From Mesostigma viride (Eukaryota; Streptophyta; Mesostigmatophyceae; Mesostigmatales; Mesostigmataceae): a stretch of 64,000 nucleotides of DNA. The notes under the pieces were generated by a model. That model did no database searches, was not told the origin of the DNA, and was given only the letters and a program-made list of their open reading frames with translations. Of the stretch, positions 26,401 through 36,539 are shown piece after piece. Numbering within the stretch: position 1 is the first letter of the stretch; each line of letters starts with the position of its first letter. The stretch spans positions 1,179,040 through 1,243,039 of the forward strand of contig RPFO01000102.1 of NCBI GenBank assembly GCA_009746045.1, read 5' to 3'. Made by a program: the position numbers and the translations under genes.

Positions 26401-27829
26401 CACACACACATAAATGGGGCTATATCCCTTGTTCTGGGTGCATGATGTCATTGTTTTCGGCTCCGGCGTCACCCATGTCATATCCCTTATGTACTACCCC
26501 CCACACCACATCCCTTATAAACTACCCCTCACACCCGCCCCTGCGCCACCTGGCCTCTCTCACCGTGATACCAAGTTGATAATTTAAGGCAATGGGGCTC
26601 CTATTGATGGACCCTCTAATTCACCCTAGTAAAGGACCCTCTAATTAACCTCCTGGCCTCTCTCACCGTGATACCAAGTGGGGATCCAAAGGCGATAGAG
26701 TTTTTATCAATGGACCACGATCAGGTTTCTACTCATGGGCCCTCTAGTTAACCCCTACTCATCGTGATACCAAGTCGGGATTCAAAAACAACCAGGTTCC
26801 TATGCATGGACCCTCCTATTACCCCTATTAATGGACCCCGCTAACTAATGTATCGGCCCCAGCCTCCTGGCCTACCATTTCTGATCCTGCCCAACGTGTT
26901 ATGAATTTGAATCAAATAGGATGGTGTTCCTATCAAGGACACTTGTATAATCATAATAAATTACTACATAATAGCCCTTCTACAGCCATCTGTCATGCCC
27001 ACCGTGAGATAAAGTCGGAGCCGAAAACGATGAACGTCCACAGCAGCACGCGCGTCGCTAGCGCGGATTTGCCGGCCAAGGAGAACCTGCGGCGCCAGAA
27101 TCATCACAGCCGATGAAAAAGATAGATATAGACAGATCGGTATCACGTCTCCTGATGAATAATAAGGTGCAGATTTGCCGGTTGGGGAGAAAGTGGCAGG
27201 GGAATAGCCAATAGAAAATGCAGTTATAGTGTTCATGCAAGGTCTAAGTATGAACAAGCTGCCGGCCAGGGAGAATCTACGGCGCCAGAAATAGCACAGC
27301 CGATATGGTAGATAGTTTGTGAATTAGACAGTGGTCAAGGAGAACCTAGTAAAAGGGAACGGCCAGTGTAATTTGAATAAATGGACAAGTTAATTAAGGC
27401 ATGTATACGAATACTTTACATGTATGGCTCAGGGGGAACCCGGGGCAAAGAAACAGCCTATCTGCTTATTGGAATCTAGGCTACAGCAGTACACAAGGCA
27501 TGTCCACGAATACGTCACCATGCGTACATGCAGGTTCAGGGAGAACCTACAGGGTATGACCAAGCAAGCTGAGCCCTTAGAGGGGGATCACCCTCGTCGT
27601 CAAGAGCAGTACGGAATATTGGTAAGTACATGTTGCTAATACGCCCAAGCCATCTGACCCCGTAGAGAGGGGTCCCCTCTTGTTGTGCAGCGTACGGCGC
27701 CCGTTTGAGTTTGACCCACCTGTTCGACGCCCTGCCGACCGCTTCCGCGAGTAGAACAAGAAAGGCGAACTCCGCAACAAAGCTAAAACAGGTGGCAAGC
27801 ACTGCCTTTGTCCCCGACGCGGTTGGCAT
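11423..27829 (-). CDS. TspO/MBR (translocator protein, TSPO) homologue, six exons
   Basis: Exons on the minus strand: 27829-27720, 27086-27003, 26154-26016, 14151-14062, 11773-11654 and, less surely, 11521-11423 with TAA. Phases close at every junction and the donors are GTGGGT, GTGGGC, GTGCGT, GTGAGT and GTGAGT. The product is about 213 aa. Exon 1 gives an N-terminal membrane segment ([16 protein letters not shown]) and exon 2 another ([14 protein letters not shown]). Exon 3 carries the TSPO hallmark [20 protein letters not shown], exon 4 LAYLAYS, and exon 5 [12 protein letters not shown] plus a hydrophobic helix. TSPO proteins are five-helix membrane proteins that bind tetrapyrroles and sterols and sit in mitochondrial, plastid or secretory membranes. 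The last exon resembles a duplicated end of exon 5, so it may be an echo and not the true C-terminus. Intron 3 is 11.9 kb and mostly satellite. The start is about 920 bp from the divergent RGG-protein gene. Confidence 0.72.
11440..11620 (-). repeat. Two partial copies of the TSPO exon-5 donor end
   Basis: Read on the minus strand, 11616-11555 encodes [16 protein letters not shown] before GTGAGC, and about 11500-11445 reads [11 protein letters not shown] before GTGGCC. The genuine exon 5 ends with [12 protein letters not shown] before GTGAGT at 11654. So the last 45-60 bp of the exon with its splice donor are present three times. The innermost copy may have been recruited as the terminal exon. 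Confidence 0.7.
12425..12560. repeat. Short tandem repeat of about 57 bp
   Basis: The phrase CAACATAGAAAAATTCT occurs three times at about 57-bp spacing, each followed by a related TTGACATGGCTCGAT block. It lies in intron 4 of the TSPO-like gene (11774-14061). No function is visible. Confidence 0.8.
12792..13465. repeat. Composite pentamer array (TGATA, then TGATG, then GGATG)
   Basis: About 18 copies of TGATA (12792-12880) pass into about six copies of TGATG and then about 110 copies of GGATG up to 13465. All share the core GAT. The ordered change suggests that each block grew from the edge of the previous one. It lies in intron 4 of the TSPO-like gene. The open frames across it are an effect of the 5-bp unit. 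Confidence 0.95.
13690..14030 (-). repeat. Three echoes of the TSPO exon-4 donor, one expanded to a 9-bp minisatellite
   Basis: On the minus strand exon 4 ends CTGGCCTACCTGGCCTACTC before GGTGAGTG (14062). Copies of this edge are at about 13985-14015 (GT lost), 13905-13930 (GTGAGG kept) and 13703-13840 (GTGAGT kept). In the last copy the 9-bp unit CTGGCCTAC, twice present in the exon itself, has grown to about 14 copies (13711-13836), many with the variant CTGGTCTAC. Confidence 0.85.
14125..14600 (-). repeat. Echoes of the TSPO exon-4 acceptor
   Basis: The genuine acceptor reads TGCCAG/ATCCTCCAAGTG on the minus strand at 14151. Related blocks lie further up the intron at about 14225-14250, 14325-14352 and 14565-14597. 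They keep parts of GTGACGT(A/C)TGCCAG and of CCAAGTG. Similarity is clear but lower than for the other echoes. Confidence 0.6.
15697..15856. repeat. 12-bp minisatellite (TACCCTATACAA)
   Basis: About 13 copies of a 12-bp unit with alternating CAA, GAA and CAG ends. It lies in TSPO intron 3 just before the large satellite. Confidence 0.9.
15946..25990. repeat. 10 kb satellite of an 8-bp unit (AGCATCAT)n inside TSPO intron 3
   Basis: About 1,250 copies of AGCATCAT run without visible change from about 15946 to 25470. Blocks of variants follow: CCTAGCAT at 25472-25535, ATGGCATC at 25600-25640 and CTAGCATC at 25877-25935. Between 25935 and 26015 the units are more diverged but keep 8-bp spacing right up to the splice donor of exon 3 at 26015. 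Every reading frame has a stop because the unit is not a multiple of three, so the array cannot be coding. Confidence 0.97.
26290..26412. repeat. (CA)n-rich imperfect microsatellite
   Basis: A CA-dominated tract with GGACGG and GCACGC interruptions. It lies in TSPO intron 2 (26155-27002). Confidence 0.9.
26550..26900 (-). repeat. Echoes of the TSPO exon-2 donor
   Basis: The genuine edge on the minus strand is CCGACTTTATCTCACG before GTGGGC (27003). Blocks reading CCGACTTGGTATCACG or ACTTGGTATCACG followed by GTGAG lie at about 26657-26685, 26757-26783 and 26552-26578, and a weaker one at 26870-26895. Spacing is about 100 bp. Confidence 0.7.
27160..27560 (-). repeat. Echoes of the TSPO exon-2 acceptor
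   Basis: The genuine edge is CGCCGCAG/GTTCTCCTTGGCCGGCA on the minus strand at 27086. Related blocks lie at about 27165-27195, 27252-27300 (the best one, with GGCGCCGTAG before ATTCTCCCTGGCCGGCA), 27332-27352 and 27522-27555. All are within intron 1 of the TSPO-like gene. Confidence 0.75.
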
Positions 27830-28750
27830 TTTCCCGTAACTTCGGAAGTTGTAGAGCTAGAACGCAGACGGACAACACGGAAAGTTTTTAGGCTGGGTCA
27901 GCGCATGCAGGGCGAGGCGATGGTAGTGGCTCCGACGGTTAGGAACTTGTGTAGTATTTCCTACGCCTGTCTGTCGTTAGGCGGCCTTCTGCATGTCACT
28001 GCATCATCAATTTATTGCTGCGGAGCAGTTACCAGTCTTAAATGCGGTCAATGCTCGCCAACAACTCTCAACTGCACAATGCTATGGAGATCAAAAGTCA
28101 CAACTCGTAGACTGCAACGCCGATGATCGTGCATTAACGGGCGGACCGCTTGAAATGCTCCTCAGAGGTGCAAAAAAAACCTAGACACCAGCGTTATTTT
28201 CGAAACACAAGCTTTAATTTCGATGACGATGACCGGTGATCTGCTGAACTATATGTCCTTGTGCAGCCTGCAATACTGCGTTGCATTTTATTTGCACAGG
28301 TTGCATCGCCCATGAGTCGTTTGCACAGGTTGCAATGCTTTCTCGGTACTTATCTTACGTGTTGTCTGGCCACTGCTGCGGGCCTTGGACCAGATTGTGT
28401 TAATTCTGCTTGCGGATCCATCATGCATACGGCATGGTACTCCAGGGGTTCCGCAGTGCTGTATACTCGAGGCTACTGGTCATAAGACCAATGGAAAACC
28501 AGATATGCCGTCTTTGTTTCGTTGTTGTTGTTGTTGTTGTGTCCCACGCCGCACATGGGCAGCAGACCGTCTTTGTTTCGTATAACAGCTGAACTTTGTA
28601 CGGCAACTTTGGCAAGACTCGTGCTACTCGCGTAGGCCATGGCGGGCTCGCATCGCCTTGAGAGTCTAATCATTTGTCGTAACCCAACACAGCTGAACGC
28701 TGCAAATTTTATGGCAAGGTAGCTTTGCGATTCGGACTACAGCAGCAGTC
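27830..28750. promoter_or_regulatory. Probable shared upstream region of two divergent genes
   Basis: The TSPO-like gene starts leftward at 27829 and the RGG-protein gene rightward at 28751, so both promoters should lie here. I see no TATA box or other motif that I would defend. A (GTT)n tract lies near 28520-28540 and the phrase CGTCTTTGTTTCGT occurs twice (about 28509 and 28569). Confidence 0.35.
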
Positions 28751-31700
28751 ATGTCGGGGCGTGGCCGCTATGGTGGCGGCGCGAGACGGGGAGGCTGGGC
28801 CCTGCCTGTTTCCAGCGGGTTCGTGCGCAAGGGTGGGGCGGGCTCGGTAGCACCCTCGCGAGGTCAAGGTCGGTTCGGTGGCGGAAGAGGACGAGGGGGG
28901 GGCGAGGAGGGGGAGGCCGAGGACGCGGTGGCGGAAGAGGGCGAGGACGAGGTACATGCAATGCAGTTTTGTTTTCCCTCTATGTTGGGTTTCTTGGGTG
29001 GGCAAGGCACACGCGCCTAAGTTTCCGTTCGCCCCGGCAGATGTCACACCGAAACTGACCGCTGTGCCCCATATGCTGCTGCCTGGTCGCCTGCCCACTC
29101 CCGATCATGTTTCGTTTACCTTTGCGGTTGGCCTTACAGATAGGGGTGCCAACCTGTCGGTGGAAGACCTGGACAAGGAGCTGGATGCCGTAAGTGCGCA
29201 CGCGTAAGCCGTACGGACTAACTAGTACATGCGTAAGGACGCGTATACGAGTAAAGCAGTATCCCGAACCCAAAAGAATATACGCACTCAAAATAATAAC
29301 CCAAATGAAATGCGGCCCACGGGCTGTTTTTGTCTGTGCTGTGCCCTGGAGGGGATCACCGATCCTATTATTAGGTAACAGGCCCTGGAGGTGAACTTGG
29401 GTGCCTCCGGTGCCTGCTGCCAGCGGCTACCTTTTTGTTTGACGCCAACCAAGCACACGTCGACAGTGCACGCATTGCTCCGTCGTGGACAAGTATGCCC
29501 ATGCAACTCCTCGCATCCCCCGTGGCCTCCCCAATTGGACCTATCGAGATACTCCCCCGCTGGACCTATTGAGATACTTCCCCCCTCTGGACCTAATGAG
29601 ATACTGCCCCCGCTGGACCTATTGAGATACTTCCCCCTCTGGAGCTATTGAGATGCTTCCCCCTCGGGACCAACCTGAGGATGTCTCAACGCTAGCAGTC
29701 GTGGCCTTGCCAGGTTGCAGTCAGGTATGGGCAATCCTAACCCCCTCACTTGGCCGTACCAGGTTGCAATTAGGTCTTACCAACCCTACTATTGCAAGGG
29801 GTAGCATTTGCAAAGCCTAAGATTCGGTGCTACCTACATCCTTGTACTATTCGCCGAGGGCGTCTGCCCACGCTGTCTCCCCTTATTTGCTTTCAACTAA
29901 AATGACTGACACTAGTGGGAAGAAAACTCAAAGCACATTGTGGCACATGAGTCCGAAATGTCCGAAAGACTGCTTGGAAACGTCCAAATTTTTCTTTGGA
30001 AGGGACAAGTGGAGCTGACCAATGAGGCATCTTCACCCTGGGCCCGATGGAAAGAAGGCATTTCTATCATGGACCCGATATATACAGATAGAAAAAGATA
30101 TATATTGTCTCTTTAATATATAGGCATTGGGTTTTTCTCTGGGGCTTAGGGCGGGGTAGCTTGCGTGGAAGTGTATGGAACCGCCACAGGCACGTGGCCG
30201 CGGTGGGTACGAAACAACTTTTGTGTTGGCCGATGCAAATGGCTTGCAATAACATACTACCATCGAAAGCATCCTATTGAATATAACTCGTGTGCCTCCT
30301 GCGAAAGGTCATGAATAAGAAGCGGTCGACAATAGGAAGGGAAGGGAAGGGAGGGGAAAGGGAAGGGAAGGGAAGGGAAGGGAAGGGAAGGGAAGGGAAG
30401 GGAAGGGAAGGGAAGGGAAGGGAAGGGAAGGGAAGGGAAGGGAAGGGAAGGGAAGGGAAGGGAAGGGAGGGAGGGGAGGGGAGGGGAGGGGAGGGGAGGG
30501 GAGGGGAGGGGAGGGGAGGGGAGGGAGGGGAGGGAGGGGAGGGGAGGGGAGGGGAGGGGAGGGAGGGGAGGGGAGGGGAGGGGAGGGGAGGGGAGGGGAG
30601 GGGAGGGAGGGAGGGGAGGGGAGGGGAGGGGAGGGAGGGGAGGGGAGGGGAGGGGAGGGAGGGGAGGGGAGGGGAGGGGAGGGGAGGGGAGGGGAGGGGA
30701 GGGGGGGAGGGAGGGGAGGGGAGGGAGGGGAGGGGAGGGGAGGGGAGGGAAGGGAAGGGAAGGGAAGGGAAGGGAAGGATGGCATCTACACTAGCAACTA
30801 GTTACTAAGCGCGTGTCCCTAGGTCCTTGTCTCACGGTCGCTTTACTTTCTCCACTCCTATGGTTAGGGCTTAGGGTTTACTGGTTTCCTAGGCTTTCTT
30901 GTTGCCTGCTTTCCTTTCCTTCTCTCTTGTTTGCCTAGTTATAGGGCTTACTGGTTCCCTAGGCTTTCTTGTTGCCTGCTTTCCTTTCCTTCTCTCTTAT
31001 TTGCCTAGTTATAGGGCTTACTGGTTCCCTAGGCTTTCTTGTTGCCTTTTTTTCCCTCTCTTGTTTGCGCGCATACTTCGAATAGGCTGTGTTGTCTCAT
31101 GGATACTATGCTGTACTACTATTCACGCCTATTCTGTGTTGTCTCATAGATACTATGTTGTACTTCTATTCATGCCTAATCTGTGTTGTCTCATGGATAC
31201 TATGTTGTACTACTATTCACGCCATGATACGAATTGAGCGCATCTCCCGCAGGTTTCCCTTCCTTGCCTCTTTCTTGCTGCCCCTATTCTTTTGCTTGGC
31301 TCTACGACGGTGTTCTACGATTATTAATAACCCGTTTGTGGCTCACACGTCGATGGGCTCACACTTCTATTTTCTTGGGCATGTCGCACATATCAAACCC
31401 AACTCTGTCCTCAACCCCAACTGCGATCCCACCCCCCCTACCCCTACGCCTGCCCCAGCCACCGAATAACACATTCCCCACCCACCCACCCACCCCCCAC
31501 CCCCCACCCCACCCCACCGTACCAACTTGCCACAGTACCGGCGCAGCAAGGACCCGGCCAAGGCGCTGGACGCGGACATGGATGACTACTGGAAGGCCAG
31601 GGTCGACGCGAAGGCCGCTGCCGCGTCCACCGGTAACTACTGCGACCTACTTGTTCTGGCCTTGAAATCAATACCTTGTACCATTATATATCGCTGCCAC

Positions 31701-32610
31701 TTTTCTGCCGGTAAATATTTTATTTGTCATGGAAGTGTCACAAGGTGCCGCCGCTGCATCCGCCGGTAAGCGATTCGTTGCCATCATAAAAGCCATATAA
31801 GAATTATTCACACGTAAATACAAAAACCAAAGTAGTACGAGACTAAAATCCCTTTCTATAAACTGCTGCTGCCGTGTCTACCGGTAAGTGTTTCATCTGT
31901 CACTGATAAAATGGCAATAAAGTGTCGTTAAATTCTTCGACTGCTTGTCTGCGTCTGCAGGAAAGCACTGTATGGACATGCTCAGCAGATACTGGTGCTA
32001 CTGCCATGATAGCCTCAGGCTGGATGGCATGCTAGGGGGTTGTTGGCATTAATAGCCCGTAGTCATGGTATGCCTCCTTTGGGTTTTCGAGGAGGAGGAG
32101 GACGAAGAGACGGGAGGACGGGGGCAAGAGTAGATTGGGAGGGGGCGTTGCAGTGGACGCGATGGACGCCACGTGTCGACGTGCCAACGTGCGGCTGTCG
32201 TGCGTCCTAGTGAGTGGGATAAGGCCCTTACCACACTTACTTCGACGCACGCCGGCACATCGGCATGACTGAGGTTTTGAGAAGCCTGTGTCTGCCAGGG
32301 CTTAGCAGGCTTAGGACTCAATTGGTAGAGCGGTTCTCATCATCTTATGTAAATCATATTTTATGAGGGCGTCATCTTGGTTTTGGTTTAATCCACCCTA
32401 ACCCTGTTGCCTTCCTTCTCATTAATTTAAACGCTCTTTTCCCGCTCTATGCTGCCATCACTTGTCTCTGTGGTGACAGGTGCCAGCGCTGAAGGAGCCG
32501 CGGCCGATGGGCAGGCCCAGCCTGCAGAGGCAGGCGGGGCGGCAGCAACTGCCCCCGCCAACCCCGGAAAGCTGGCCGACAGCACAGAGAAGCTCAAGCT
32601 GGACGAATAG
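28751..32610 (+). CDS. RGG-rich mRNA export factor-like protein (CHTOP/ALYREF C-terminal duplication), four exons
   Basis: Exons: 28751-28951, 29041-29189, 31536-31632 and 32480-32610 (TAG). Donors are GTACAT, GTAAGT and GTAACT; the acceptors end in GCAG, ACAG and ACAG. Exon 1 is an RGG-type N-terminus ([15 protein letters not shown]). Exons 2 and 3 join as [12 protein letters not shown] plus [19 protein letters not shown], a tandem LDxxLDxY motif. That is the FoP-duplication/UAP56-binding region known from CHTOP and the end of ALY/REF proteins, which load mRNA export factors in the nucleus. Exon 4 ends [13 protein letters not shown]. In exon 1 the frame after the run of eight G at about 28895-28902 reads acidic. 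One more G would give continued RGG repeats and the right phase for exon 2, so an indel there is likely. No RRM is visible, which favours CHTOP over ALYREF. Confidence 0.65.
29525..29670. repeat. 27-bp minisatellite in intron 2 of the RGG-protein gene
   Basis: About five copies of a unit like CTGGACCTATTGAGATACTT followed by a C-rich end. Confidence 0.85.
30334..30778. repeat. Purine-only array (GGGAA / GGGGA)n
   Basis: About 445 bp of pure G/A on the plus strand, with GGGAA blocks at both edges and GGGGA in the middle. It lies in intron 2 of the RGG-protein gene. Such mirror-like purine tracts can form triplex or quadruplex structures. Confidence 0.95.
30885..31228. repeat. Two tandem repeats (about 67 bp and about 55 bp units)
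   Basis: Between 30885 and 31050 a unit with CCTAGGCTTTCTTGTTGCCT is present three times. Between 31088 and 31228 a unit with TGTTGTCTCATGGATACTAT is present three times. Both are in intron 2 of the RGG-protein gene. Confidence 0.85.
31690..31890 (+). repeat. Echoes of the exon-3 donor of the RGG-protein gene
   Basis: The genuine edge is GCCGCTGCCGCGTCCACCG before GTAACT (31632). Blocks at about 31745-31775 (GCCGCCGCTGCATCCGCCG before GTAAGC) and 31858-31890 (CTGCTGCCGTGTCTACCG before GTAAGT) repeat it. A weaker block is at 31697-31730 (TTCTGCCG before GTAAAT). Two of these decoys match the usual donor consensus better than the genuine site. Confidence 0.8.
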
Positions 32611-33400
32611 CCGCCACATAGCGCCCTCGGCGGCTGCCACAGGCCACCACTTCTGTAAACCACGTATGATGGACTGCATTAAGGAGACAAGTATTCCGGG
32701 ACATGGCCATCGTAGTTTCTGCGACCTGGGTTCACAAGGTCAAATGGTTTTCGCTTGAGACTCGCGCGTGTCCTATAGGTTACATTGGGCATGAAGCATG
32801 TTCCAGATGTGGAAGGCTGGATAGGATGCATTTTGTGAGGCAGTGATGTGCAAGACTTTGCTGGGGTGACCCCGGGGGGCAATTCCGGGTCACTTTGCTA
32901 AAAAAAGAATGATGACATGTTGCACCGTCTCCATCCGCCCGACATCCTGTCTGTTATAGTGACTGTTGGAGCCGTGGACATACTAAGAAGGGCATTGTCA
33001 CACATGGGCATTTGTTTGTAAGATAGAGCCATGGGGCTGGCTTAAAGCCGAACTGCTCATATTTGGATAGCCCTAGAGCCCAGAGGAAGTGCAAGACTTG
33101 TATGACCTTGGGTGGTTGTTGAAGTGTGCCGCTACACATGCCTTGATGGAATACCGCCACTGGCTGCGTCGACCTCGGTGCACTCAGCGGCTGAGCGTGC
33201 TGCAGGATGCCGGTGGTATGGCTGGACACACGTGCATGGCTGCATGTACGGCACTAGGCAGCAACGTGGGAGGAACTGTGCCTGTGACTTGCACCTATTC
33301 ATGCGTAATTGGCGAAGCACCTTGTGATATTTGCATGTTCATGAAATTTCAATAAAAACAGTTGATTTTAGTATGTGTGACAACTAGTTGATTGATTACT
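32611..33400 (+). other. 3' UTR and downstream flank of the RGG-protein gene
   Basis: No further exon is supported. A TGTAA lies at about 32655 and an AATAAA at about 33351; either could be a polyadenylation signal. Confidence 0.4.
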
Positions 33401-33470
33401 TACTCACTTAATTAATTAATTTAACTAACTAATAAGCACGTGACTGCGTCACGCGGGTGCCAATACAGAG
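33400..33470 (-). repeat. LINE 3' tail with CACGTGAC-type hairpin
   Basis: A TTAA-rich tail (33405-33430) is followed by CACGTGAC-TGC-GTCACGCG at about 33436-33454, in minus orientation. Confidence 0.6.
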
Positions 33471-33689
33471 TAAAGGAACCTTCAACCCTATATACACAGA
33501 GAGAAGGAGGGAGGGTGCCCTAGCTTAATCCCTCACTGCCGCAAGTGGGCAGGCCACAGAGCGCTATCTCCACAGCATGGTGCCGGGGCAACACTGTGGG
33601 TGCAGTACAACCAGTGGGCAATACCATAGTCTCTCCACAGCGTGGTGCCGGGGCGCAACACTGTGGGTGCAATACAACCAGTGCAATAC

Positions 33690-33840
33690 CATAGGTACGT
33701 AGGCTGACGCATAGCTTATGCTATACAGGTGAGGTGGGCTCAAGACGTCGGCTAAGGCGCAAGCTGATGGCTGATTAAGGTGCCAGAGCTAATTGAAGGT
33801 ACTATAATGCTGGGCGCTAATATCATTTCAAGTGCTGCAT
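33690..33840 (+). repeat. Dispersed non-coding repeat (three copies in the window)
   Basis: The block starting near CTTATGCTATACAGGTGAGG and ending near AATATCATTTCAAGTG recurs at 45090-45200 (+) and 51541-51710 (-). In the third place it abuts the tail of an ORF1 element. It may be the 5' UTR or an insertion target of these elements. Confidence 0.6.
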
Positions 33841-33844
33841 GTAG

Positions 33845-34860
33845 TGCCTAAGCTATCCCATAATCGATTGCCGCTCTCGTATGCGGACCTGCTGCGGACA
33901 GCGACCGCCTCCACCACCGACGCCATCGCTACGAAACTCCAGGAGCTTGAAGACCTTCTCCAGGCACAACGGGAGGCCACCGACCGCGCCCGCCGCGACT
34001 GCCGGGTGCATGGTGCTGCGTCGTTTCCCCCAGAAGCCAGGTGAGACGTCAACCTCCCTTGCCGACGAGCTTAAGGACCAGCTCCTGACCCTCATGGGCC
34101 TGGTAGGTGAGGTAGAATTGCGTGGGTGCCACCGCCTTCCCCACTCACGGGACAAGGCGGCTCCCCCACCAGTCCTGCTCACCTTCCCCTCCCGTGAGGA
34201 CAAGCAGCGGTTCCTCTCTCGTCGCAAGCGGTTGCACGACCTCACCTGGACGCTGGACGACGACCTGACCCCCGCGCTCAGCAGCAGCAGCGACGCGACC
34301 TGTGGCCGGAATACCTCCGCCACAAGCAGGACCCGGGCAGAAGCCCAAGAGTATACTGGAGGGGCGGGGACCTGATGATCAACCACAAGATGTGGACGCC
34401 CCCAGCGGGCTAGAATAGCTTGCATATATAATAGCCCTAGCCTGTATCCATTGGTAGTACGTCACTGCCGCTATGGCAGCCATGCTTAGAATGTTTGCCT
34501 AGCTGTGCCAACATACCTAGTCACGTGCACCGCTAACGCACGGCACACAACCAGCCATAGCCTTAGCTTAGTCCTTGTACAGCCATGCTACGTCCTGGCT
34601 ATGCTCAGATTACTTGCCCACGCTCCTTGTTATGCCATGCTCACATGGGTCTTATTGCACCCACAGATTGCTAGCTGGATCGTTTACACACCGTTTAGCG
34701 TGTACGAGTGCAGCTGTGGCATATGCCTTTGGCATGAAGGAGAATGGGGGTCTCTGCCCTTTCTCCTTTCAGGTGCACACGCAGGGATTAAAAGCACTTC
34801 GGTGCTCCGTGACTCCCCAACGGGAGCGCGCACGTGTTTAATTAGTTAATTAATTAATAA
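33845..34860 (+). pseudogene. ORF1-only element, 5'-truncated and frameshifted
   Basis: It reads SYADLLRTATASTTDAIATK, a frameshift near 34010, then LRRFPQKPGETSTSLADELK and PPPVLLTFPSREDKQRFLSR up to the stop at 34373-34375. A 3' UTR of about 450 bp follows, with a hairpin near 34800-34826 (arms GTGCTCC and GGGAGC) and a TTAA tail. As in the other copies, no reverse transcriptase lies between ORF1 and the 3' end. Confidence 0.7.
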
Positions 34861-35890
34861 TCGATTGCCCCCCCTGTCTAGACAACTAGCTGGAGTGCTC
34901 TATCCCGGGGGAGCCCGGCCGGGGGTTTCCACATGCAGTTTCTTGTTGACATAAAGGTCCCCGCCCCGCCAGTACACTTGGGGCTTCTCGGGGTACCACG
35001 TTGGTCTTGTGGCGGATGTAGTCGGGCCACTGATCGCGGCGTTGCTGCTGCTGGGCTGGCGTCCTGAAGGCCGGTCGTGTCAAGCGACCAGGAGGTGTTC
35101 ACCAGCTTCTTCCGGCTAGAGAGGAACCGAACTCGGTCTGCGATGTCGCTGAAGGTGAGGACCACTGGAGGGGGCCCAGCCTTGTACCGTGGATGGGGCA
35201 GGCGCCGGTAGGCGCCCTGCAGTGTCGCACCTGGCAGCTTCATGCGCGCCAAGAATTGTTCTCAACTCGTCGAGAAGAGAGCCCTGGGGTCTCCTCTGGC
35301 TGCATGTCGAAGCGCCTGAGGATGACCCGGCAGCGGCGACGGTCGCGGTCAGCGGCCTCGCGGCGCGTGTCTTCCAGCTCCTGGAGTTTGGTGGTGATGG
35401 CGGTGGTGGTAGAGGTTGCCTGGCTCTTGAGCAGGTTAGCCCAGGATCGATGAGGCGCGAGTCGAGGGGTCATCCGGCTAGCCCTACCGGCAGGTTGGGC
35501 TGCGACGGTGGCCGTTCGCTCGGCGATCTCGGGGACCTGCTTGGCCAGGGCATCTACCTTGGTAGCTAGCATGCAACTGCCTCAAGTTTCACGATGCCAA
35601 GGTTGGCCGACTCGGCCTTCCACCTGGTTCAGGCGGGTGGTCACAGTGGCTGTGCCGCCTCGGAAACTTTGGTGGAAATGTGCTCTTGCCTAGCAGTAAA
35701 CTGAGGCTGGAGCGTAAGTGCGACTCTGGCTTCAATGTTGTTCACCTTGGCCGCGAGAGTGTTGAGCGGGCCGTCAGGCGCGTTCAGGGCGGCGAGCTGC
35801 TCATCAGCTAGCCATCGGCGCAAGCTGCTCCGCCACTGCAGCTTGGTTGGATGGAGTCCGTGCTGGGGGAGGTGCCGCTCTGTGAGAACT
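34860..35890 (-). pseudogene. ORF1 fragment of a second subfamily, inverted
   Basis: On the minus strand it reads WLADEQLAALNAPDGPLNTL, then KVDALAKQVPEIAERTATVA, ANLLKSQATSTTTAITTKLQ, VILRRFDMQPEETPG and PPPVVLTFSDIADRVRFLSS. Several frameshifts break it. It ends with AATCGATTATTAATTAA at the left edge. The copy at 45900-47270 is its closest relative. Confidence 0.7.
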
Positions 35891-35989
35891 AGTTGAAGTC
35901 CAGGATAATTTATTGGCCAGTTTTTAGTACTAAAGAACTGAAATCAAATTGACACTTCAGGCAATTGAGTCAGATGACACAGTTTCCAT

Positions 35990-36535
35990 GACTTGGTATC
36001 AAGGAGACAACCAGCGCAGGCCAGAAATCGAGAGAATCCGGACCATGGTAGCGCGAGTGGGGCACTTAGCTCGCACCAACCAGGTAGACACATCATGCGC
36101 CCCCCCCGCGGGACTGCGCCCAGCTCAGCCTGGCCGGCACCTCCTAACGTGGGCCGGGCCCCGAAATGCTAGACGCCGCAAGGCACGCACCTTCAAAGAA
36201 CAGCTAGTAGAGGACATGGGGGGCCTAGGCCTCTCCGTGATTTGGAAGAAGATGATGGACAAGGCCAAGTGGGCCCAGGTCATAGAGGACAGCGAAGTTA
36301 CCCCCTCCCGTGGGGAAGCGCCCGCGTTTGCAAATACGCGGGAAGCACGCTATACAGGACCCCGAGGGTAGAGAGCTTAGAATAATAGAGTTGGCTTGAT
36401 GTTATAGATAGATTAGACCGGTAGGATTGTGTGCCCCCATCCATCCATTCATCGGGGTTAATGCTGGACGTGACTCCCCAACGGGAGCACGAGTCTAACT
36501 AACTAAATAATTAATTAATTAATTATTTAATTAAG
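35990..36535 (+). pseudogene. LINE ORF2 C-terminal fragment of another family, with hairpin tail
   Basis: It reads GHLARTNQVDTS, RHLLTWAGPRNARRRKARTF and [20 protein letters not shown] up to the stop at 36369-36371. A 3' UTR, a GTGACTCCCC/GGGAGCAC hairpin at about 36469-36492 and a TTAA-rich tail follow. The inverted copy at 40890-41180 shares the same protein block. Its 5' edge is joined to a copy of the roughly 100-bp dispersed repeat (36000-36050). Confidence 0.65.
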
Positions 36536-36539
36536 TAAT

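Noticed and set aside
28709-29098. Minus-strand frames over the RGG exon
   Set aside because: Shadows of the Gly/Arg-rich plus-strand exon; no conserved features.
32300-32400. tRNA-like sequence (ACTCAATTGGTAGAGCGG)
   Set aside because: The A-box part is good, but I cannot find a matching acceptor stem, and the B-box candidate (GGTTTAATCC) lacks a base; at most a tRNA relic.
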